A stretch of 64,000 nt of DNA from Azospirillum thiophilum (GCF_001305595.1 NZ_CP012401.1:1561001-1625000); one strand, 5' to 3'. Shown: positions 30,332 to 39,839, counted from the first letter of the stretch. The notes: generated from the letters alone by a model not told the origin. Made by a program: numbers and translations.

Positions 30332-30721
30332 ATGTCCACACGGATGGAACACGGGATGAGGACGCTTGTCCTCTCCCTCTATGATGAAGCTCTATTGACG
30401 GCAGCGGCCAAGGGGCTGACCGGGCTTCTGGCCGAACGGGCGGCCTTGTGCGAGGTGGCGAGCCTCGCCGCCGGCCCGGCCCGCCGCGCAGTGTCCGAAG
30501 AAGAGGTGTTGCGCATCGTGCTGTCCGCGCGCCGGATTCGGCGCCTGGGCGCGGCCCCCGTCCCTGCCTCCGCCCGAGACGGCGTGGCGACCCTGGTGCC
30601 CGGCTTCACAGCCGTCCCGCCGGCGGCATCCGTGGCGGTCGCGATGAAGCCGCGGCGCGGCCGGCTGGCCCTGTGGGCCTTGCGGTCGCTCGCCCGTCAT
30701 CCGTTGGCATCACTGATCTGA
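30332..30721 (+). CDS. Hypothetical protein
   Basis: Not recognised. A 129-residue Ala/Arg-rich frame with strong G/C third positions, starting MSTRMEHGMRTLVLSLYDEAL. GGAG lies eight bases before the ATG at 30332; ATGs at 30344 and 30356 are alternatives. The first 35 residues look like a helical protein (LLTAAAKGLTGLLAERAALCEVA), but the rest has no clear fold. Could be a chance open frame; weakly supported. Confidence 0.4.
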   Translation: MSTRMEHGMRTLVLSLYDEALLTAAAKGLTGLLAERAALCEVASLAAGPARRAVSEEEVLRIVLSARRIRRLGAAPVPASARDGVATLVPGFTAVPPAASVAVAMKPRRGRLALWALRSLARHPLASLI

Positions 30722-31119
30722 TCCCCCGCTGCGGGCCGCTGCGGTCGTGTGCCGCCGCGGCCCGCCGGAAGGTCCGCAACGGTCCAGGAGCATTTCGGGC
30801 GGCAGCATTCCGAACGGGGGTGATATCGCGGATGCGCGCTGGCGCACCGCGGTCAGGCGCGATAGTAGATAAGCAGGGCCGTGTTTGCACCGCAACCATC
30901 CGCCCCGGTCCCCGCTCTCGTGCAAGTCCGGCCCCAGGCCGGGGGCCGTCATGTCTATGCATGTCTCTAGGATTGGCCTCCTCCGGAGTGGACCGTTGAC
31001 CAGCCTGCCGCCCGTCATCCCAGCCATTCATTCCCGTACCCCAGCGGAATTGCCTGCGGCGCCTGCTCGCGCGGCCTCCCGCGCGGCCGGCCGGACCTGA
31101 TCGGGGCGGATCGGACGTC
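30722..31119. other. Intergenic stretch without recognised features
   Basis: About 400 bases with no convincing reading frame on either strand. It contains a CCGGCCCC/GGGGCCG hairpin near 30930-30950, perhaps marking the end of the upstream transcript. Nothing else stands out. Confidence 0.5.
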
Positions 31120-32310
31120 ATGCGCAGGACGACGATGAAGCCGCGGGCGGACTGGCGCCCGGGCCTTCGCAAATATCCCTACGGTGTGCGTGCCATGTCG
31201 GCCGGGGCCAGTTGGCGTGAGGACACCGTCTATGAATTCACCGCTTCGCAGATCGACCTGATCGAAAGCGTGGCGGACGAACTGCACAGCATGATCGGCG
31301 TCGCCGTCCGCCATGTGGTGGAGCACAAGCTGTTCGCCGCGCTCGGCATCCGCGGCGACATGGGGAGGCTGCTGGAGGCCTCGTGGGCCGATTATTGGGC
31401 CGGCGGGCGGCGCAACGAACGGGCGGGCGGTCTCGCCGGCCGGCTGACGCTGGCCTATGACGGGCGCGACAGCGTCAAGCTGCTGGGATGCAACTACGAC
31501 ACCGGCGAAGGGCTGTTCGCCGCCTCGCTCGTTCAGCGCAACTGGCGGGAGGCCATGGCCCCGGACGCCAACCAGTTCAACGGCCTGCACGAGGCGCTGG
31601 TCGAGCGGTGGGAGGAGCTGGCGGCCGGTCTCCCCGGCCGTGGGCGCATGCACGCGACCTGCGCAACCCCCGATCCGGTGCGCGAGGGCGAACTGGTCTA
31701 TCTGGCCGCCACCGCGGCGGAGGCCGGCATCGACACGCGCCTGCTGCCTCTGCAGTCCATCGCCTGGGATGGCCGCCGCTTCATGGACGACGAAGGGCAG
31801 CCGATCTCCTGGCTGGCGAAGCTCTATCCGTGGGACGGGTTGGCTGACGACGCCTTCCTGCAGCGGCTGCGCAGCAGCGGCATGAGCGTGCTGTCGCCGC
31901 TGTGGTGCTGGCTGTGGTCGAACCATGGGCTGCTGGCGGTGCTGTCGCACCTTTATCCGCGCCATCCCAACCTGTGCCGTGCCGCGCTCGACCCCGGCGG
32001 GGTTGCGGATGCTGATATGGTGACGGTGCGTGCGCTCCATGGGCTGGACGGCGCGCCGACGCGCATCGTCGAGCAGGGGGCGGTGATCGCCGACGATGGG
32101 CCGGCTGTCGGCGCTGACGTGGCGGCGCAGGGGGCGGTGTGGCTGGAAACCCCGTCCGGATTCCGCGAGGAGGACACGCGGGCCGTCCTGCACGCCTGGA
32201 TCGTCGGAGACAAGTGCCTGGGCATGGCGGTGCGGGAATCGACGGATCCGCGCGTCGGCCTGGGCATTGGCCCGGATTCGGCGACGGTCCCGCACCTGTT
32301 CAGGGGATAG
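31120..32310 (+). CDS. Glutathionylspermidine synthase-like protein (YgiC/YjfC type), apparently degenerate
   Basis: Full-length (396 residues) relative of the ATP-grasp C-terminal domain of glutathionylspermidine synthase. Recognisable landmarks are RPGLRKYPYGV, YEFTASQIDLIE, WLAKLYPWDGL, LYPRHPNL and the terminal VPHLF. Positions normally used for ATP and Mg are altered: YNADTPT is NYDTGEG (residues 125-131), the SNKA lysine is SNHG (267-270), and the KKPLxGREG block is TVRALHGLDG (302-311). It is therefore probably not an active amide ligase. No partner gene is adjacent. ATG 31135 is an alternative start. Confidence 0.75.
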   Translation: MRRTTMKPRADWRPGLRKYPYGVRAMSAGASWREDTVYEFTASQIDLIESVADELHSMIGVAVRHVVEHKLFAALGIRGDMGRLLEASWADYWAGGRRNERAGGLAGRLTLAYDGRDSVKLLGCNYDTGEGLFAASLVQRNWREAMAPDANQFNGLHEALVERWEELAAGLPGRGRMHATCATPDPVREGELVYLAATAAEAGIDTRLLPLQSIAWDGRRFMDDEGQPISWLAKLYPWDGLADDAFLQRLRSSGMSVLSPLWCWLWSNHGLLAVLSHLYPRHPNLCRAALDPGGVADADMVTVRALHGLDGAPTRIVEQGAVIADDGPAVGADVAAQGAVWLETPSGFREEDTRAVLHAWIVGDKCLGMAVRESTDPRVGLGIGPDSATVPHLFRG

Positions 32311-32341
32311 CCGGCCCGGACAAGTGGATATAGAGCGCCTG

Positions 32342-32560
32342 TTATGGCGCGAACGGGTTCTTCAGCGCCGGTCCGAAGGTCGCCTTGCGCGCGGCGCGCC
32401 AGATGGTTTCGGTGGCCGCGTCGTTGCCGCGGTCCGCGATGGCCATGCCGGCCACGCCAGGCTGATGGTCCAGCCAGTCGCGCAGCCTGTCCTCGAAACG
32501 GGTGGTTTCCCGCGGGTCGTCGCTGGCCAGGGTGATCGAGACGGTCAGTTCGGTGGTCAT
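32342..32560 (-). CDS. Small hypothetical protein
   Basis: Not recognised. A 72-residue protein starting MTTELTVSITLASDDP and ending ALKNPFAP; acidic and basic residues are balanced and hydrophobics alternate as in a small alpha/beta fold. AAGGA lies about 9 bases before the ATG. Convergent with the upstream ATP-grasp-like gene and downstream of phaR on the same strand; the 200-base gap suggests an independent unit. Confidence 0.6.
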   Translation of the reverse strand: MTTELTVSITLASDDPRETTRFEDRLRDWLDHQPGVAGMAIADRGNDAATETIWRAARKATFGPALKNPFAP

Positions 32561-32764
32561 CGTCGGTTCCTTCCTGCCGATTGGCCCGGTGCGGTGTCCG
32601 GTACGCTGGACGAGAAGATGCCCCTGTTGCGTATGATCCTCGGGCACCCCCCCTCGGTATGGAAGAAGCCTGCGCGCAGGGCTTTCCCTGGGCAATGAAA
32701 AAGGCGGGGTATGACCCCGCCTTTCGTGCCGCCCGTCTGCCGGGAACCTTTCCGAACCGACCGG

Positions 32765-33400
32765 CTATTTCGTGTCCGCCTTGCCTGCAGGCCGCGCGAT
32801 ACCGGCGATCTGCTTCTGCAATTCGTCTATCTGCTTCTGCAACTCGTCGAAGGTTGGGCCGGCCGCGGCCGCCGGGGGCGTCGTACCGGGCTGCCCGGGC
32901 GGGCGCTGGCCGGGCGCCTCGTCCGGGGCGCCGGCCGCACCGAACGGCGTGAACATCCGCATGGCGCGCTCGAACATCGCCATGTTCTGCTTGCTGACCT
33001 CGTCCAGACGGCCGAACGGGAAGATGCCGCCCAGCGTGTTCTGGAAATAGTCGCGCATCTGCTCCTGATTGCGGGAGAAGGCCTGCATCGAATATTCCAG
33101 ATACCGCGGCACCACCGACTGCATGTTGTCGCCGTAGAAGCCGATCAACTGGCGCAGGAAGCTGATGGGCAGCAGATTCTGACCCTTGCTTTCCTCTTCC
33201 ACGATGATCTGGGTCAGGACCGAGCGGGTGATGTCCTCTCCCGTCTTGGCGTCGTAGACCACGAAGTCGAAGCCGTCCTTCACCATCTGGCACAGATGGT
33301 CCAGCGTGACATAGCTGCTGGTGGCGGTGTTGTAGAGCCGCCGGTTGGCGTACTTCTTGATCGTGATCGGAGCGGACTTCTGGTCTTCCTTGTCGGCCAT
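32765..33400 (-). CDS. phaR: Polyhydroxyalkanoate synthesis repressor PhaR
   Basis: DNA- and PHB-binding regulator that controls phasin and PHA genes. The 211-residue product has the diagnostic N-terminal domain (ITIKKYANRRLYNTATSSYVT, DLCQMVKDG-like DHLCQMVKDGFDFVVYD, DITRSVLTQII) followed by a PHB accumulation regulatory region (FLRQLIGFYGDNMQ) and a C-terminal coiled coil with two DELQKQI repeats. ATG 33400 is the start because the domain begins within a few residues. It is divergent from the PhaE-like/PhaC genes, so it probably acts on the shared 287-base intergenic region. Confidence 0.95.
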   Translation of the reverse strand: MADKEDQKSAPITIKKYANRRLYNTATSSYVTLDHLCQMVKDGFDFVVYDAKTGEDITRSVLTQIIVEEESKGQNLLPISFLRQLIGFYGDNMQSVVPRYLEYSMQAFSRNQEQMRDYFQNTLGGIFPFGRLDEVSKQNMAMFERAMRMFTPFGAAGAPDEAPGQRPPGQPGTTPPAAAAGPTFDELQKQIDELQKQIAGIARPAGKADTK

Positions 33401-33687
33401 CGCGGACTCTTTCAAGAAGGGACGTGTTCCAGGCACGGTGATACAGACACGCGGTGTTCCGGACACGGGGGGCCTTGGCGGCGGAGATTGTTCCGTCATT
33501 AGAACTACTCGAAGGGATAGCAATTTGTCCAGCGTTGCGCCGCGGCATAGCGCCGCGGTTGCGGTGGGAAACCGGGCCGGACTGACGGCTGCGACGGGCC
33601 AGGACAGCCCCCCGCGATACCCGAAAGGACAGGTGGTGAGCCATGCCGCACTGGTCAATGCGGTGTCGTCCCGCCTATAATCCGGGC
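33401..33687. promoter_or_regulatory. Divergent control region between phaR and the PHA synthase genes
   Basis: This 287-base region separates phaR from the PhaE-like gene. It holds two direct copies of GCGCCGCGG at 33537-33545 and 33550-33558, 13 bases apart, each containing the palindrome CCGCGG. A local A/T-rich patch lies near 33495-33530. A PhaR operator is plausible by position, but the sequence is not the TGC-rich motif described for other PhaR proteins. Confidence 0.4.
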
Positions 33688-34242
33688 ATGGCCGACCCGT
33701 CGCAACCAGAACCCCCATCCGATCCGCCTTCCTACGAATCGCTGGCGCGCCGCTATCTGGACCTGTGGCAGGACCAATGGACGGCCGGCGCCGCCGATCC
33801 GGAGATGGCGGACATGATGGCCCGTCTGTTCCAGATGATGGGGCAGGGAATGGCGGCCGCTCCCTTCCCGTTTGGACCGGCCGGTTTCGGTTCGGGAGGC
33901 TTCGGCTTCGGCGGAACGCCCGGCACCGGATGGGATCCCCGTCCGTCCCCTTTCCCCCACACCCTCTCCCCCCAAAACGGACGGCCTTCCGATGAGCGAG
34001 CGTCTGGCGGACAAGAGGCGGGCGGACGGCACGCCGATGCGCCGCGGGCCGCGGCCGCTGAGCCTGCACCTGACGGCGGCGCTGGGCAGCTTGCTCAGCT
34101 CCGCGGCCGGATTGCCGCTCTTGAGGAACGGCTTGCTGCCCTGGAGTCCGGCGCTGAGGGGGCGGGCGGCGGCCCTGCGGGACGACCTGTTGCAGGCCGA
34201 CCGGCTGCCCGGCGGCGGCGACCGCCTGAGCCGGGAGGTTGA
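33688..34242 (+). CDS. PhaE-like small protein upstream of, and overlapping, the PHA synthase
   Basis: 184-residue protein: a short N-terminal helical part (YESLARRYLDLWQDQWTAG and MMARLFQMMGQGM), a Gly/Phe-rich middle, and a C-terminal coiled-coil helix (QLRGRIAALEERLAALE). This layout resembles the PhaE subunit of class III PHA synthases, though similarity is by architecture, not confirmed homology. The last 206-251 bases overlap the start of the synthase gene in a different frame (offset +1), and both frames keep plausible protein features there. It may recruit or activate the neighbouring PhaC. Confidence 0.6.
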   Translation: MADPSQPEPPSDPPSYESLARRYLDLWQDQWTAGAADPEMADMMARLFQMMGQGMAAAPFPFGPAGFGSGGFGFGGTPGTGWDPRPSPFPHTLSPQNGRPSDERASGGQEAGGRHADAPRAAAAEPAPDGGAGQLAQLRGRIAALEERLAALESGAEGAGGGPAGRPVAGRPAARRRRPPEPGG

Positions 34243-35251
34243 CCGGGAGATCCGCCGTCGCATCGACGCCGTCCTGACAGGCATCGAGCGGTACCGCCGC
34301 CATCCCTATGTCCGCGACCTGCCCGATCCGCCGACGGTCTGGGCGGAAGGCGGCTCGCGGCTTCTCGATTATGGGATGGGAGCGGGCCGGCCGGTGCTGT
34401 TCGTGCCGTCGCTGGTCAACCGCGCCTATATCCTGGACCTGTCGCGCGACAGGAGCCTGATGCGCTGGCTGGCGGCGCGCGGCTTCCGGCCGCTGCTGCT
34501 GGACTGGGGAACCCCGGGGCCGCTGGAACGCCGCTTCACCCTGACCGATTACATCGCCGGCCGGCTGGAACGGGCGCTCGATTTGGTGGTGGAGTCTTGC
34601 GGACAGCCGGTTCCGGTGGTTGGCTACTGCATGGGCGGGCTGCTGGCGGCGGCGCTGGCGCAGCGTCGGCCGCGGTCGCTGGCGGGGCTGGGGCTGATGG
34701 CCACGCCGTGGGATTTCCATGCCGAGGACGCGGCCACCGCACACCGGGTGGCGGCCTTCATCCAGCCCTGGGGCCCGGCGCTGGAGCGCTGGGGCGAGTT
34801 GCCGACCGATGCGCTGCAGGCCCTGTTCGCCCAGCTCGACCCGCTGCTGGCGTTGAAGAAATTCAGCCAGTTCGCCCGCATGGCCCCCGGCTCCCGCGCG
34901 GCGGGCGCCTTCGTGGCGCTGGAGGATTGGCTGAACGACGGCGTGCCGCTGGTGGCCGGCGTGGCACGCGACGCGCTGGCCGGCTGGTACGGCCGCAATG
35001 ACACCATGGCCGGTTCCTGGATGGTCGCCGGACTGCCGGTCGATCCAGCGTCCATCCGCGTGCCCACCCTGGCACTGATCCCGGAGCGCGATCGCATCGT
35101 TCCGCCGGCCTCTGCCCTGGCGCTTGCCGCCGCCATTCCCGGCGCCCGCACGCACCGGCCGCCGCTCGGCCATATCGGAATGGTCGTCAGCGCCGGCGCC
35201 GAGACCGGAGTGTGGACTCCGCTCGCCGATTGGCTTGCTGCGACAGGTTAG
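33992..35251 (+). CDS. PhaC-type poly(3-hydroxyalkanoate) synthase (alpha/beta hydrolase)
   Basis: Polymerises hydroxyacyl-CoA into storage polyester. The 419-residue length fits class III or short PhaC-like enzymes. Lipase-box Cys213 lies in VGYCMGGLL, general base Asp367 in IPERDRIVPP and His394 in LGHIGM; the spacings (154, 27) match class III PhaC. The N-terminal text GPRPLSLHLTAALG is typical of the alphaproteobacterial PhaC-like family. ATG 33992 or 34037 may be the start; both overlap the PhaE-like frame. phaA and phaB follow on the same strand. Confidence 0.9.
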   Translation: MSERLADKRRADGTPMRRGPRPLSLHLTAALGSLLSSAAGLPLLRNGLLPWSPALRGRAAALRDDLLQADRLPGGGDRLSREVDREIRRRIDAVLTGIERYRRHPYVRDLPDPPTVWAEGGSRLLDYGMGAGRPVLFVPSLVNRAYILDLSRDRSLMRWLAARGFRPLLLDWGTPGPLERRFTLTDYIAGRLERALDLVVESCGQPVPVVGYCMGGLLAAALAQRRPRSLAGLGLMATPWDFHAEDAATAHRVAAFIQPWGPALERWGELPTDALQALFAQLDPLLALKKFSQFARMAPGSRAAGAFVALEDWLNDGVPLVAGVARDALAGWYGRNDTMAGSWMVAGLPVDPASIRVPTLALIPERDRIVPPASALALAAAIPGARTHRPPLGHIGMVVSAGAETGVWTPLADWLAATG

Positions 35252-35330
35252 TGCAGCGACCTTCGGCCATCTTGCGTCCGGCCATCTGCACGTCTTAAGG
35301 TAAGAATCACTCCGAGCGTCCTACCATCGC

Positions 35331-35336
35331 TATAAT
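35331..35336 (+). promoter_or_regulatory. Perfect -10 element upstream of phaA
   Basis: TATAAT, an exact sigma-70 -10 hexamer in an A/T-rich island, 28 bases before the phaA start codon. No convincing -35 is found at 16-18 bases, so the promoter may need an activator. Confidence 0.45.
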
Positions 35337-35364
35337 AAAACTGTCCTAATTCGAGGAGCGTTCC

Positions 35365-36540
35365 ATGACCGAGGTTGTCATTGCCAGTGCGGCCCGTACG
35401 CCCATCGGCAGCTTCAACGGCGCCCTCAGCGCCGTTCCCGCCCATGTCCTGGGCGAGGTCGCGATCCGCGAAGCGCTGGCGCGCGCCAAGACCGACGCGG
35501 CGGAAGTGAACGAGGTCATCTTTGGCCAGATCCTGACCGCCGGCCAGGGCCAGAACCCGGCCCGCCAGGCCGCCGTCAACGCCGGCATCCCGGTGGAGGC
35601 GACCGCCATCGGCATCAACCAGCTCTGCGGCTCGGGCCTGCGCGCCGTCGCCCTCGGCTACCAGGCGATCAAGAACGGCGACGCCGACGTCCTGGTCGTC
35701 GGTGGACAGGAAAGCATGAGCATGGCGCCGCACGTCATGCATCTGCGCAACGGCACCAAGATGGGCACGGCGGAACTGCTCGACACCATGCTGCGCGACG
35801 GCCTGACCGACGCCTTCCATGGCTATCACATGGGCAACACCGCGGAAAACGTCGCCCAGAAGTGGCAGCTGACCCGCGAGGAGCAGGACGCCTTCGCCGC
35901 CGCCTCCCAGCAGAAGGCGGAAGCGGCCCAGAAGTCCGGCCGCTTCAAGGACGAGATCGTCCCGGTCACCATCAAGGGCCGCAAGGGCGACGTGGTGGTG
36001 TCGGACGACGAGTATCCCAAGCACGGCACGACGCCGGAATCGCTGGCCAAGCTGCGCCCGGCCTTCTCCAAGGACGGCACGGTGACCGCCGGCAACGCGT
36101 CGGGCATCAATGACGGCGCCGCGGCGCTGGTCCTGATGACGGCGGAGAATGCGGCCAAGCGCGGCGTCACCCCGCTGGCCCGCATCGTCTCCTGGGCGAC
36201 CGCCGGCGTCGATCCGGCGATCATGGGCACCGGCCCGATCCCGGCCTCGCGCAAGGCGCTGGAAAAGGCCGGCTGGACCGTGGACGACCTCGACCTGATC
36301 GAGGCGAACGAGGCTTTCGCCGCCCAGGCGCTGTCGGTCAACAAGGATCTGGGCTGGGACACCGGCAAGGTCAACGTCAATGGCGGCGCCATCGCGCTCG
36401 GCCATCCGGTCGGTGCCTCGGGTGCCCGCGTGCTGACCACCCTGCTGTACGAGATGCAGAAGCGCGACGCCAAGAAGGGCCTCGCCACCCTGTGCATCGG
36501 CGGCGGCATGGGCATCGCCCTCTGCGTCCAGCGCGACTGA
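35365..36540 (+). CDS. phaA: Acetyl-CoA acetyltransferase (beta-ketothiolase)
   Basis: Condenses two acetyl-CoA to acetoacetyl-CoA, first step of PHB synthesis. The 391-residue product has nucleophile Cys88 in [11 protein letters not shown], the His in [17 protein letters not shown] and the second Cys in [15 protein letters not shown] precedes the ATG. phaB follows after 146 bases that include a GGGCCGC-type hairpin near 36548-36575, perhaps balancing expression of the two genes. Confidence 0.97.
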   Translation: MTEVVIASAARTPIGSFNGALSAVPAHVLGEVAIREALARAKTDAAEVNEVIFGQILTAGQGQNPARQAAVNAGIPVEATAIGINQLCGSGLRAVALGYQAIKNGDADVLVVGGQESMSMAPHVMHLRNGTKMGTAELLDTMLRDGLTDAFHGYHMGNTAENVAQKWQLTREEQDAFAAASQQKAEAAQKSGRFKDEIVPVTIKGRKGDVVVSDDEYPKHGTTPESLAKLRPAFSKDGTVTAGNASGINDGAAALVLMTAENAAKRGVTPLARIVSWATAGVDPAIMGTGPIPASRKALEKAGWTVDDLDLIEANEAFAAQALSVNKDLGWDTGKVNVNGGAIALGHPVGASGARVLTTLLYEMQKRDAKKGLATLCIGGGMGIALCVQRD

Positions 36541-36686
36541 TACCGGACGGGCCGCCTTCCCTGGCGGAAGCGGCCCGCTCCGCCCGAGGCATGATGGATC
36601 CGCCGGACCTGCGGAGGGTCCGTCATACCCAAAAATAAAAAATCAAAGAAACCAACCAATCACCACTAAATCTGGGGAGAAAAACA

Positions 36687-37409
36687 ATGGCTCGTGTTGC
36701 AGTCGTCACCGGTGGCACCCGCGGCATCGGCGAGGCAGTCGCCGTCGCCCTGAAGAATGCCGGCTACAAGGTCGCCGCCAACTATGCCGGCAACGACGAG
36801 GCGGCCAAGGAGTTCACCGCCCGCACCGGCATCCCGGCCTACAAGTTCGACGTCTCCAACTTCGACGCCTGCAAGGAGGGCATCGCCAGGATCACGGCGG
36901 ATCTCGGTCCGGTCGAGGTGCTGATCAACAATGCCGGCATCACCCGCGACGGCGTGATGCACCGCATGACCTACGAACAGTGGGAGGCGGTGATCCACAC
37001 CAACCTGTCCTCGTGCTTCAACATGTGCCGCAATGTCATCGACGGCATGCGTGAGCGCGGGTTCGGCCGCATCGTCAACATCGGCTCGGTCAACGGCCAA
37101 GCCGGCCAGTACGGCCAGGTCAACTACGCCGCGGCGAAGTCCGGCATCCACGGCTTCACCAAGGCGCTGGCGCAGGAAAGCGCCGCCAAGGGCATCACCG
37201 TCAACGCCATCGCCCCCGGCTACATCGACACCGACATGGTGCGCGCGGTGCCGGCCAACGTGCTGGAGAAGATCGTCGCCCGCATCCCGGTCGGCCGTCT
37301 CGGCCGCGCTTCGGAGATCGCCAAGGCGGTGCTGTATCTTGTCGACGACGACAACGGCTTCATGACCGGCTCGACCCTGTCGGTCAACGGCGGCCAGCAC
37401 ATGTACTGA
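36687..37409 (+). CDS. phaB: Acetoacetyl-CoA reductase
   Basis: NADPH-dependent short-chain dehydrogenase giving (R)-3-hydroxybutyryl-CoA for PHB synthesis. The 240-residue product has [14 protein letters not shown] (cofactor), NNAGITRDG, the catalytic Ser in [11 protein letters not shown] and the YxxxK pair in NYAAAKSG. The C-terminus NGGQHMY is the usual PhaB ending. GGGGAG lies upstream of the ATG. A strong terminator follows, ending the PHA unit. Confidence 0.97.
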   Translation: MARVAVVTGGTRGIGEAVAVALKNAGYKVAANYAGNDEAAKEFTARTGIPAYKFDVSNFDACKEGIARITADLGPVEVLINNAGITRDGVMHRMTYEQWEAVIHTNLSSCFNMCRNVIDGMRERGFGRIVNIGSVNGQAGQYGQVNYAAAKSGIHGFTKALAQESAAKGITVNAIAPGYIDTDMVRAVPANVLEKIVARIPVGRLGRASEIAKAVLYLVDDDNGFMTGSTLSVNGGQHMY

Positions 37410-37452
37410 TCCCCGGAACGGGGATAAGCCGACCGACACTCGACCTTGATCG

Positions 37453-37510
37453 CCCCTCTCCCGCGTTCGGCACGGACCCCCGGTCCGCCGAGGGCGGGGG
37501 AGGGGTTTTT
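37453..37510 (+). terminator. Long terminator hairpin after phaB
   Basis: CCCCTCTCCCGC pairs with GCGGGGGAGGGG (one wobble), with an inner TCGGC/CGGACC stem, ending in five T residues. It closes the phaC-phaA-phaB unit before ubiD. Confidence 0.85.
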
Positions 37511-37606
37511 CTTTTTGAAAGCAGGCGGGCCGCACTTGACGGGCCGGCCGTCTGGTTGAAGGTTATCGTCCGTTTCGGACGTACCCTCACTCACGGACAC
37601 CCCGCG

Positions 37607-39118
37607 ATGCCTTACACTTCGTTGCGCGACTTCATCGACCGGCTGGAGAAGGCGGGGCGGCTGGTGGTGGTGAAGGAACCGGTGTCGACCGTGCTGGAGA
37701 TGACCGAGATCCAGACCCGCCTGCTGGCCGAGAACGGCCCGGCGGTGCTGTTCGAGAACGTCGTGAAGGCGGACGGCACGCGTTCCGAGATGCCGGTGCT
37801 GGTCAATCTGTTCGGCACGGTGGAGCGGGTCGCCTGGGGCATGGACCGTGAGCCGCACCAGCTGCGCGCGGTCGGAGAGACGCTGGCCTTCCTGAAGCAG
37901 CCCGAGCCGCCGGGCGGCTTCCGCGAGGCGCTGGAGCTGATCCCGCTGGCCAAGACCGTGATGTCGATGAAACCGAAGACCGTCGGCTCGGCGCCCTGCC
38001 AGGAGGTGGTGCTGACCGGCGACGACATCGACCTCGGCCGGCTGCCGGTGCAGAGCTGCTGGCCGGGCGAGCCGGCGCCGCTGATCACCTGGCCGCTGGT
38101 GGTGACCAAGGGGCCGACCGGCAAGCGCGAGGACGACTTCAATCTCGGCATCTACCGCATGCAGGTGCTGGGCAGGAACAAGACCATCATGCGCTGGCTG
38201 AAGCACCGCGGCGGCGCCCAGCACCATCACCGCTGGGCCGCCAGCGGCAAGCGCGAGCCGCTGCCCTGCGCCGTCGTGCTCGGGGCCGACCCCGGCACCA
38301 TCCTGGCGGCGGTGACGCCGGTGCCCGATACCCTGTCGGAATACCAGTTCGCCGGCCTGCTGCGCGGCAAGAAGGTCGAGCTGGTGGAGTGCAGGACGGT
38401 GCCGCTGAAGGTGCCGGCCCAGGCCGAGATCGTGCTGGAAGGCCATGTCAGCCTGGACGAGTATGCCGACGAGGGGCCCTACGGCGACCACACCGGCTAT
38501 TACAACTCGGTCGAGCCCTTCCCGGTCTTCACCGTCACCGCCATGACGATGCGGCGCAAGCCGATCTACCTCTCCACCTTCACCGGCCGGCCGCCCGATG
38601 AGCCGTCGGTGCTGGGCGAGGCGCTGAACGAGGTGTTCATCCCGCTGCTGATCCAGCAATTCCCGGAGATCGTCGATTTCTGGCTGCCACCGGAAGGCTG
38701 CTCCTACCGCATCGCAGTGGTCAGCATGAAGAAAGCCTATCCCGGCCACGCCAAGCGGGTCATGATGGGCGTCTGGTCCTTCCTGCGCCAGTTCATGTAC
38801 ACGAAATGGGTGATCGTCGTGGACGACGACATCGACGCGCGGAACTGGAAGGACGTGATGTGGGCGATGTCGACCCGCATGGACCCGGCCCGCGACATCA
38901 CCGTGATCGAGGGCACCCCGATCGACTATCTCGATTTCGCCAGCCCCGAATCGGGCCTGGGCGGCAAGGTCGGGCTCGACGCCACCAACAAATGGCCGCC
39001 GGAGACCAAGCGGGAGTGGGGGCAGAAGATCCGCATGGCCGACGAGGTGGTGGAGACGGTCAGCCGGAAATGGGACCTCTATGGCCTGCCCGGCAGCGGA
39101 AAGCCGATCTGGAAGTGA
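37607..39118 (+). CDS. ubiD: UbiD-type 4-hydroxy-3-polyprenylbenzoate decarboxylase
   Basis: Decarboxylase needing prenylated FMN, acting in ubiquinone synthesis. The 503-residue length matches UbiD. Typical stretches are [50 protein letters not shown] with the catalytic Glu-containing [11 protein letters not shown], and [17 protein letters not shown]. The prenyltransferase UbiX that makes the cofactor is not in this window. ATG 37607 is chosen because MPYTSLRDF is the family N-terminus; the ribosome binding site is weak. Confidence 0.95.
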   Translation: MPYTSLRDFIDRLEKAGRLVVVKEPVSTVLEMTEIQTRLLAENGPAVLFENVVKADGTRSEMPVLVNLFGTVERVAWGMDREPHQLRAVGETLAFLKQPEPPGGFREALELIPLAKTVMSMKPKTVGSAPCQEVVLTGDDIDLGRLPVQSCWPGEPAPLITWPLVVTKGPTGKREDDFNLGIYRMQVLGRNKTIMRWLKHRGGAQHHHRWAASGKREPLPCAVVLGADPGTILAAVTPVPDTLSEYQFAGLLRGKKVELVECRTVPLKVPAQAEIVLEGHVSLDEYADEGPYGDHTGYYNSVEPFPVFTVTAMTMRRKPIYLSTFTGRPPDEPSVLGEALNEVFIPLLIQQFPEIVDFWLPPEGCSYRIAVVSMKKAYPGHAKRVMMGVWSFLRQFMYTKWVIVVDDDIDARNWKDVMWAMSTRMDPARDITVIEGTPIDYLDFASPESGLGGKVGLDATNKWPPETKREWGQKIRMADEVVETVSRKWDLYGLPGSGKPIWK

Positions 39119-39123
39119 GAGGA

Positions 39124-39152
39124 ATGCCCTCTCCCGAATAGGAAGAGGGCAT
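39124..39152. terminator. Hairpin between ubiD and the DUF971 gene
   Basis: ATGCCCTCT and AGAGGGCAT arms of nine base pairs between convergent genes, with a second stem (GCCGGCGG/CCGCCGGC, 39158-39177) overlapping the next stop codon. No T tract, so activity is likely modest. Confidence 0.5.
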
Positions 39153-39166
39153 CCGCCGCCGGCGGC

Positions 39167-39568
39167 CTACCGCCGGCCGGGATCGCGGCTCAGGCCCTTG
39201 GCCTGCAGTTCGGCGAGATAGTCGGCCCACAGCCGCTCCTGCTCGCTGCCGATCTCGTAAAGGTATTTCCAGCTGAAGATGCCGCTGTCATGCAGGTCGT
39301 CGAAGACGATGCGGATGGCGTAGTTGCCGACCGCCTCCACCCGCATGATGCCGACATGGCGCCGGCCGGCGACGGTCTGCTTCTGGCTTGGGTTGTGGCC
39401 CTGCACCTCGGCGGACGGGCTGACCACGCGCAGGAACTCCGCCGGGTAGGAGAAGCGGCTGCCGTCGTCGAAATCGACCTCCAGCCGCTTGTCGTCCTTC
39501 TTCAGCCGGATTTCCGTCGGCCACTGCACGGTGCCGAACCCATTGCCGGTGGACTCGCCGGAGCTCAT
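39167..39568 (-). CDS. DUF971 / GBBH-like N-terminal domain protein
   Basis: 133-residue protein with the DUF971 fold, the domain found at the N-terminus of gamma-butyrobetaine hydroxylases and as a stand-alone protein in many proteobacteria. Landmarks are [34 protein letters not shown] and the zinc-site-like stretch [26 protein letters not shown]. Its start overlaps the Trm112-like stop by four bases (ATGA). Function is not established; the neighbourhood of Trm112, Lon-N and thioredoxin genes recurs in alphaproteobacteria. Confidence 0.9.
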   Translation of the reverse strand: MSSGESTGNGFGTVQWPTEIRLKKDDKRLEVDFDDGSRFSYPAEFLRVVSPSAEVQGHNPSQKQTVAGRRHVGIMRVEAVGNYAIRIVFDDLHDSGIFSWKYLYEIGSEQERLWADYLAELQAKGLSRDPGRR

Positions 39569-39795
39569 CGCGCGGACCCCGCCTTGTCGAGGCTGCGCGC
39601 TTCATCGATCAGCATGATCGGGATGCCGTCGCGAATCGGATAGGCCAGCCCGGCGCGCTCGCTGACCAGCTCGCCGCGCTCGGCGTCGTAGCGCAGCGGT
39701 CCCTTGGTCAGCGGGCAGACCAGGATCTCCAGCAGCTTGGGGTCGACGCGGGCGCTGGTTTTCGATTCGCTGCTCTTGTCCTCGGGCGTCGCCAT
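39565..39795 (-). CDS. Trm112-family small protein
   Basis: 76-residue protein with the Trm112/YcaR signature: [20 protein letters not shown], then [18 protein letters not shown]. Only one of the zinc-binding cysteines of eukaryotic Trm112 is kept, as usual for bacterial members. Homologues act as partners of methyltransferases or chaperone-like proteins; the role here is unknown. ATG 39795 is chosen since upstream codons are low-complexity. Overlaps the DUF971 gene. Confidence 0.9.
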   Translation of the reverse strand: MATPEDKSSESKTSARVDPKLLEILVCPLTKGPLRYDAERGELVSERAGLAYPIRDGIPIMLIDEARSLDKAGSAR

Positions 39796-39839
39796 GTCGT
39801 GTCTCGCAGGTGAAGGGAGGGGGGGATGCCGGTGCCGCA

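Noticed and set aside
32765..35173. Single 800-codon minus-strand frame covering phaR and the region of phaC
   Set aside because: Only the last 211 codons are PhaR; the upstream part is antisense to phaC and lacks any protein signature.
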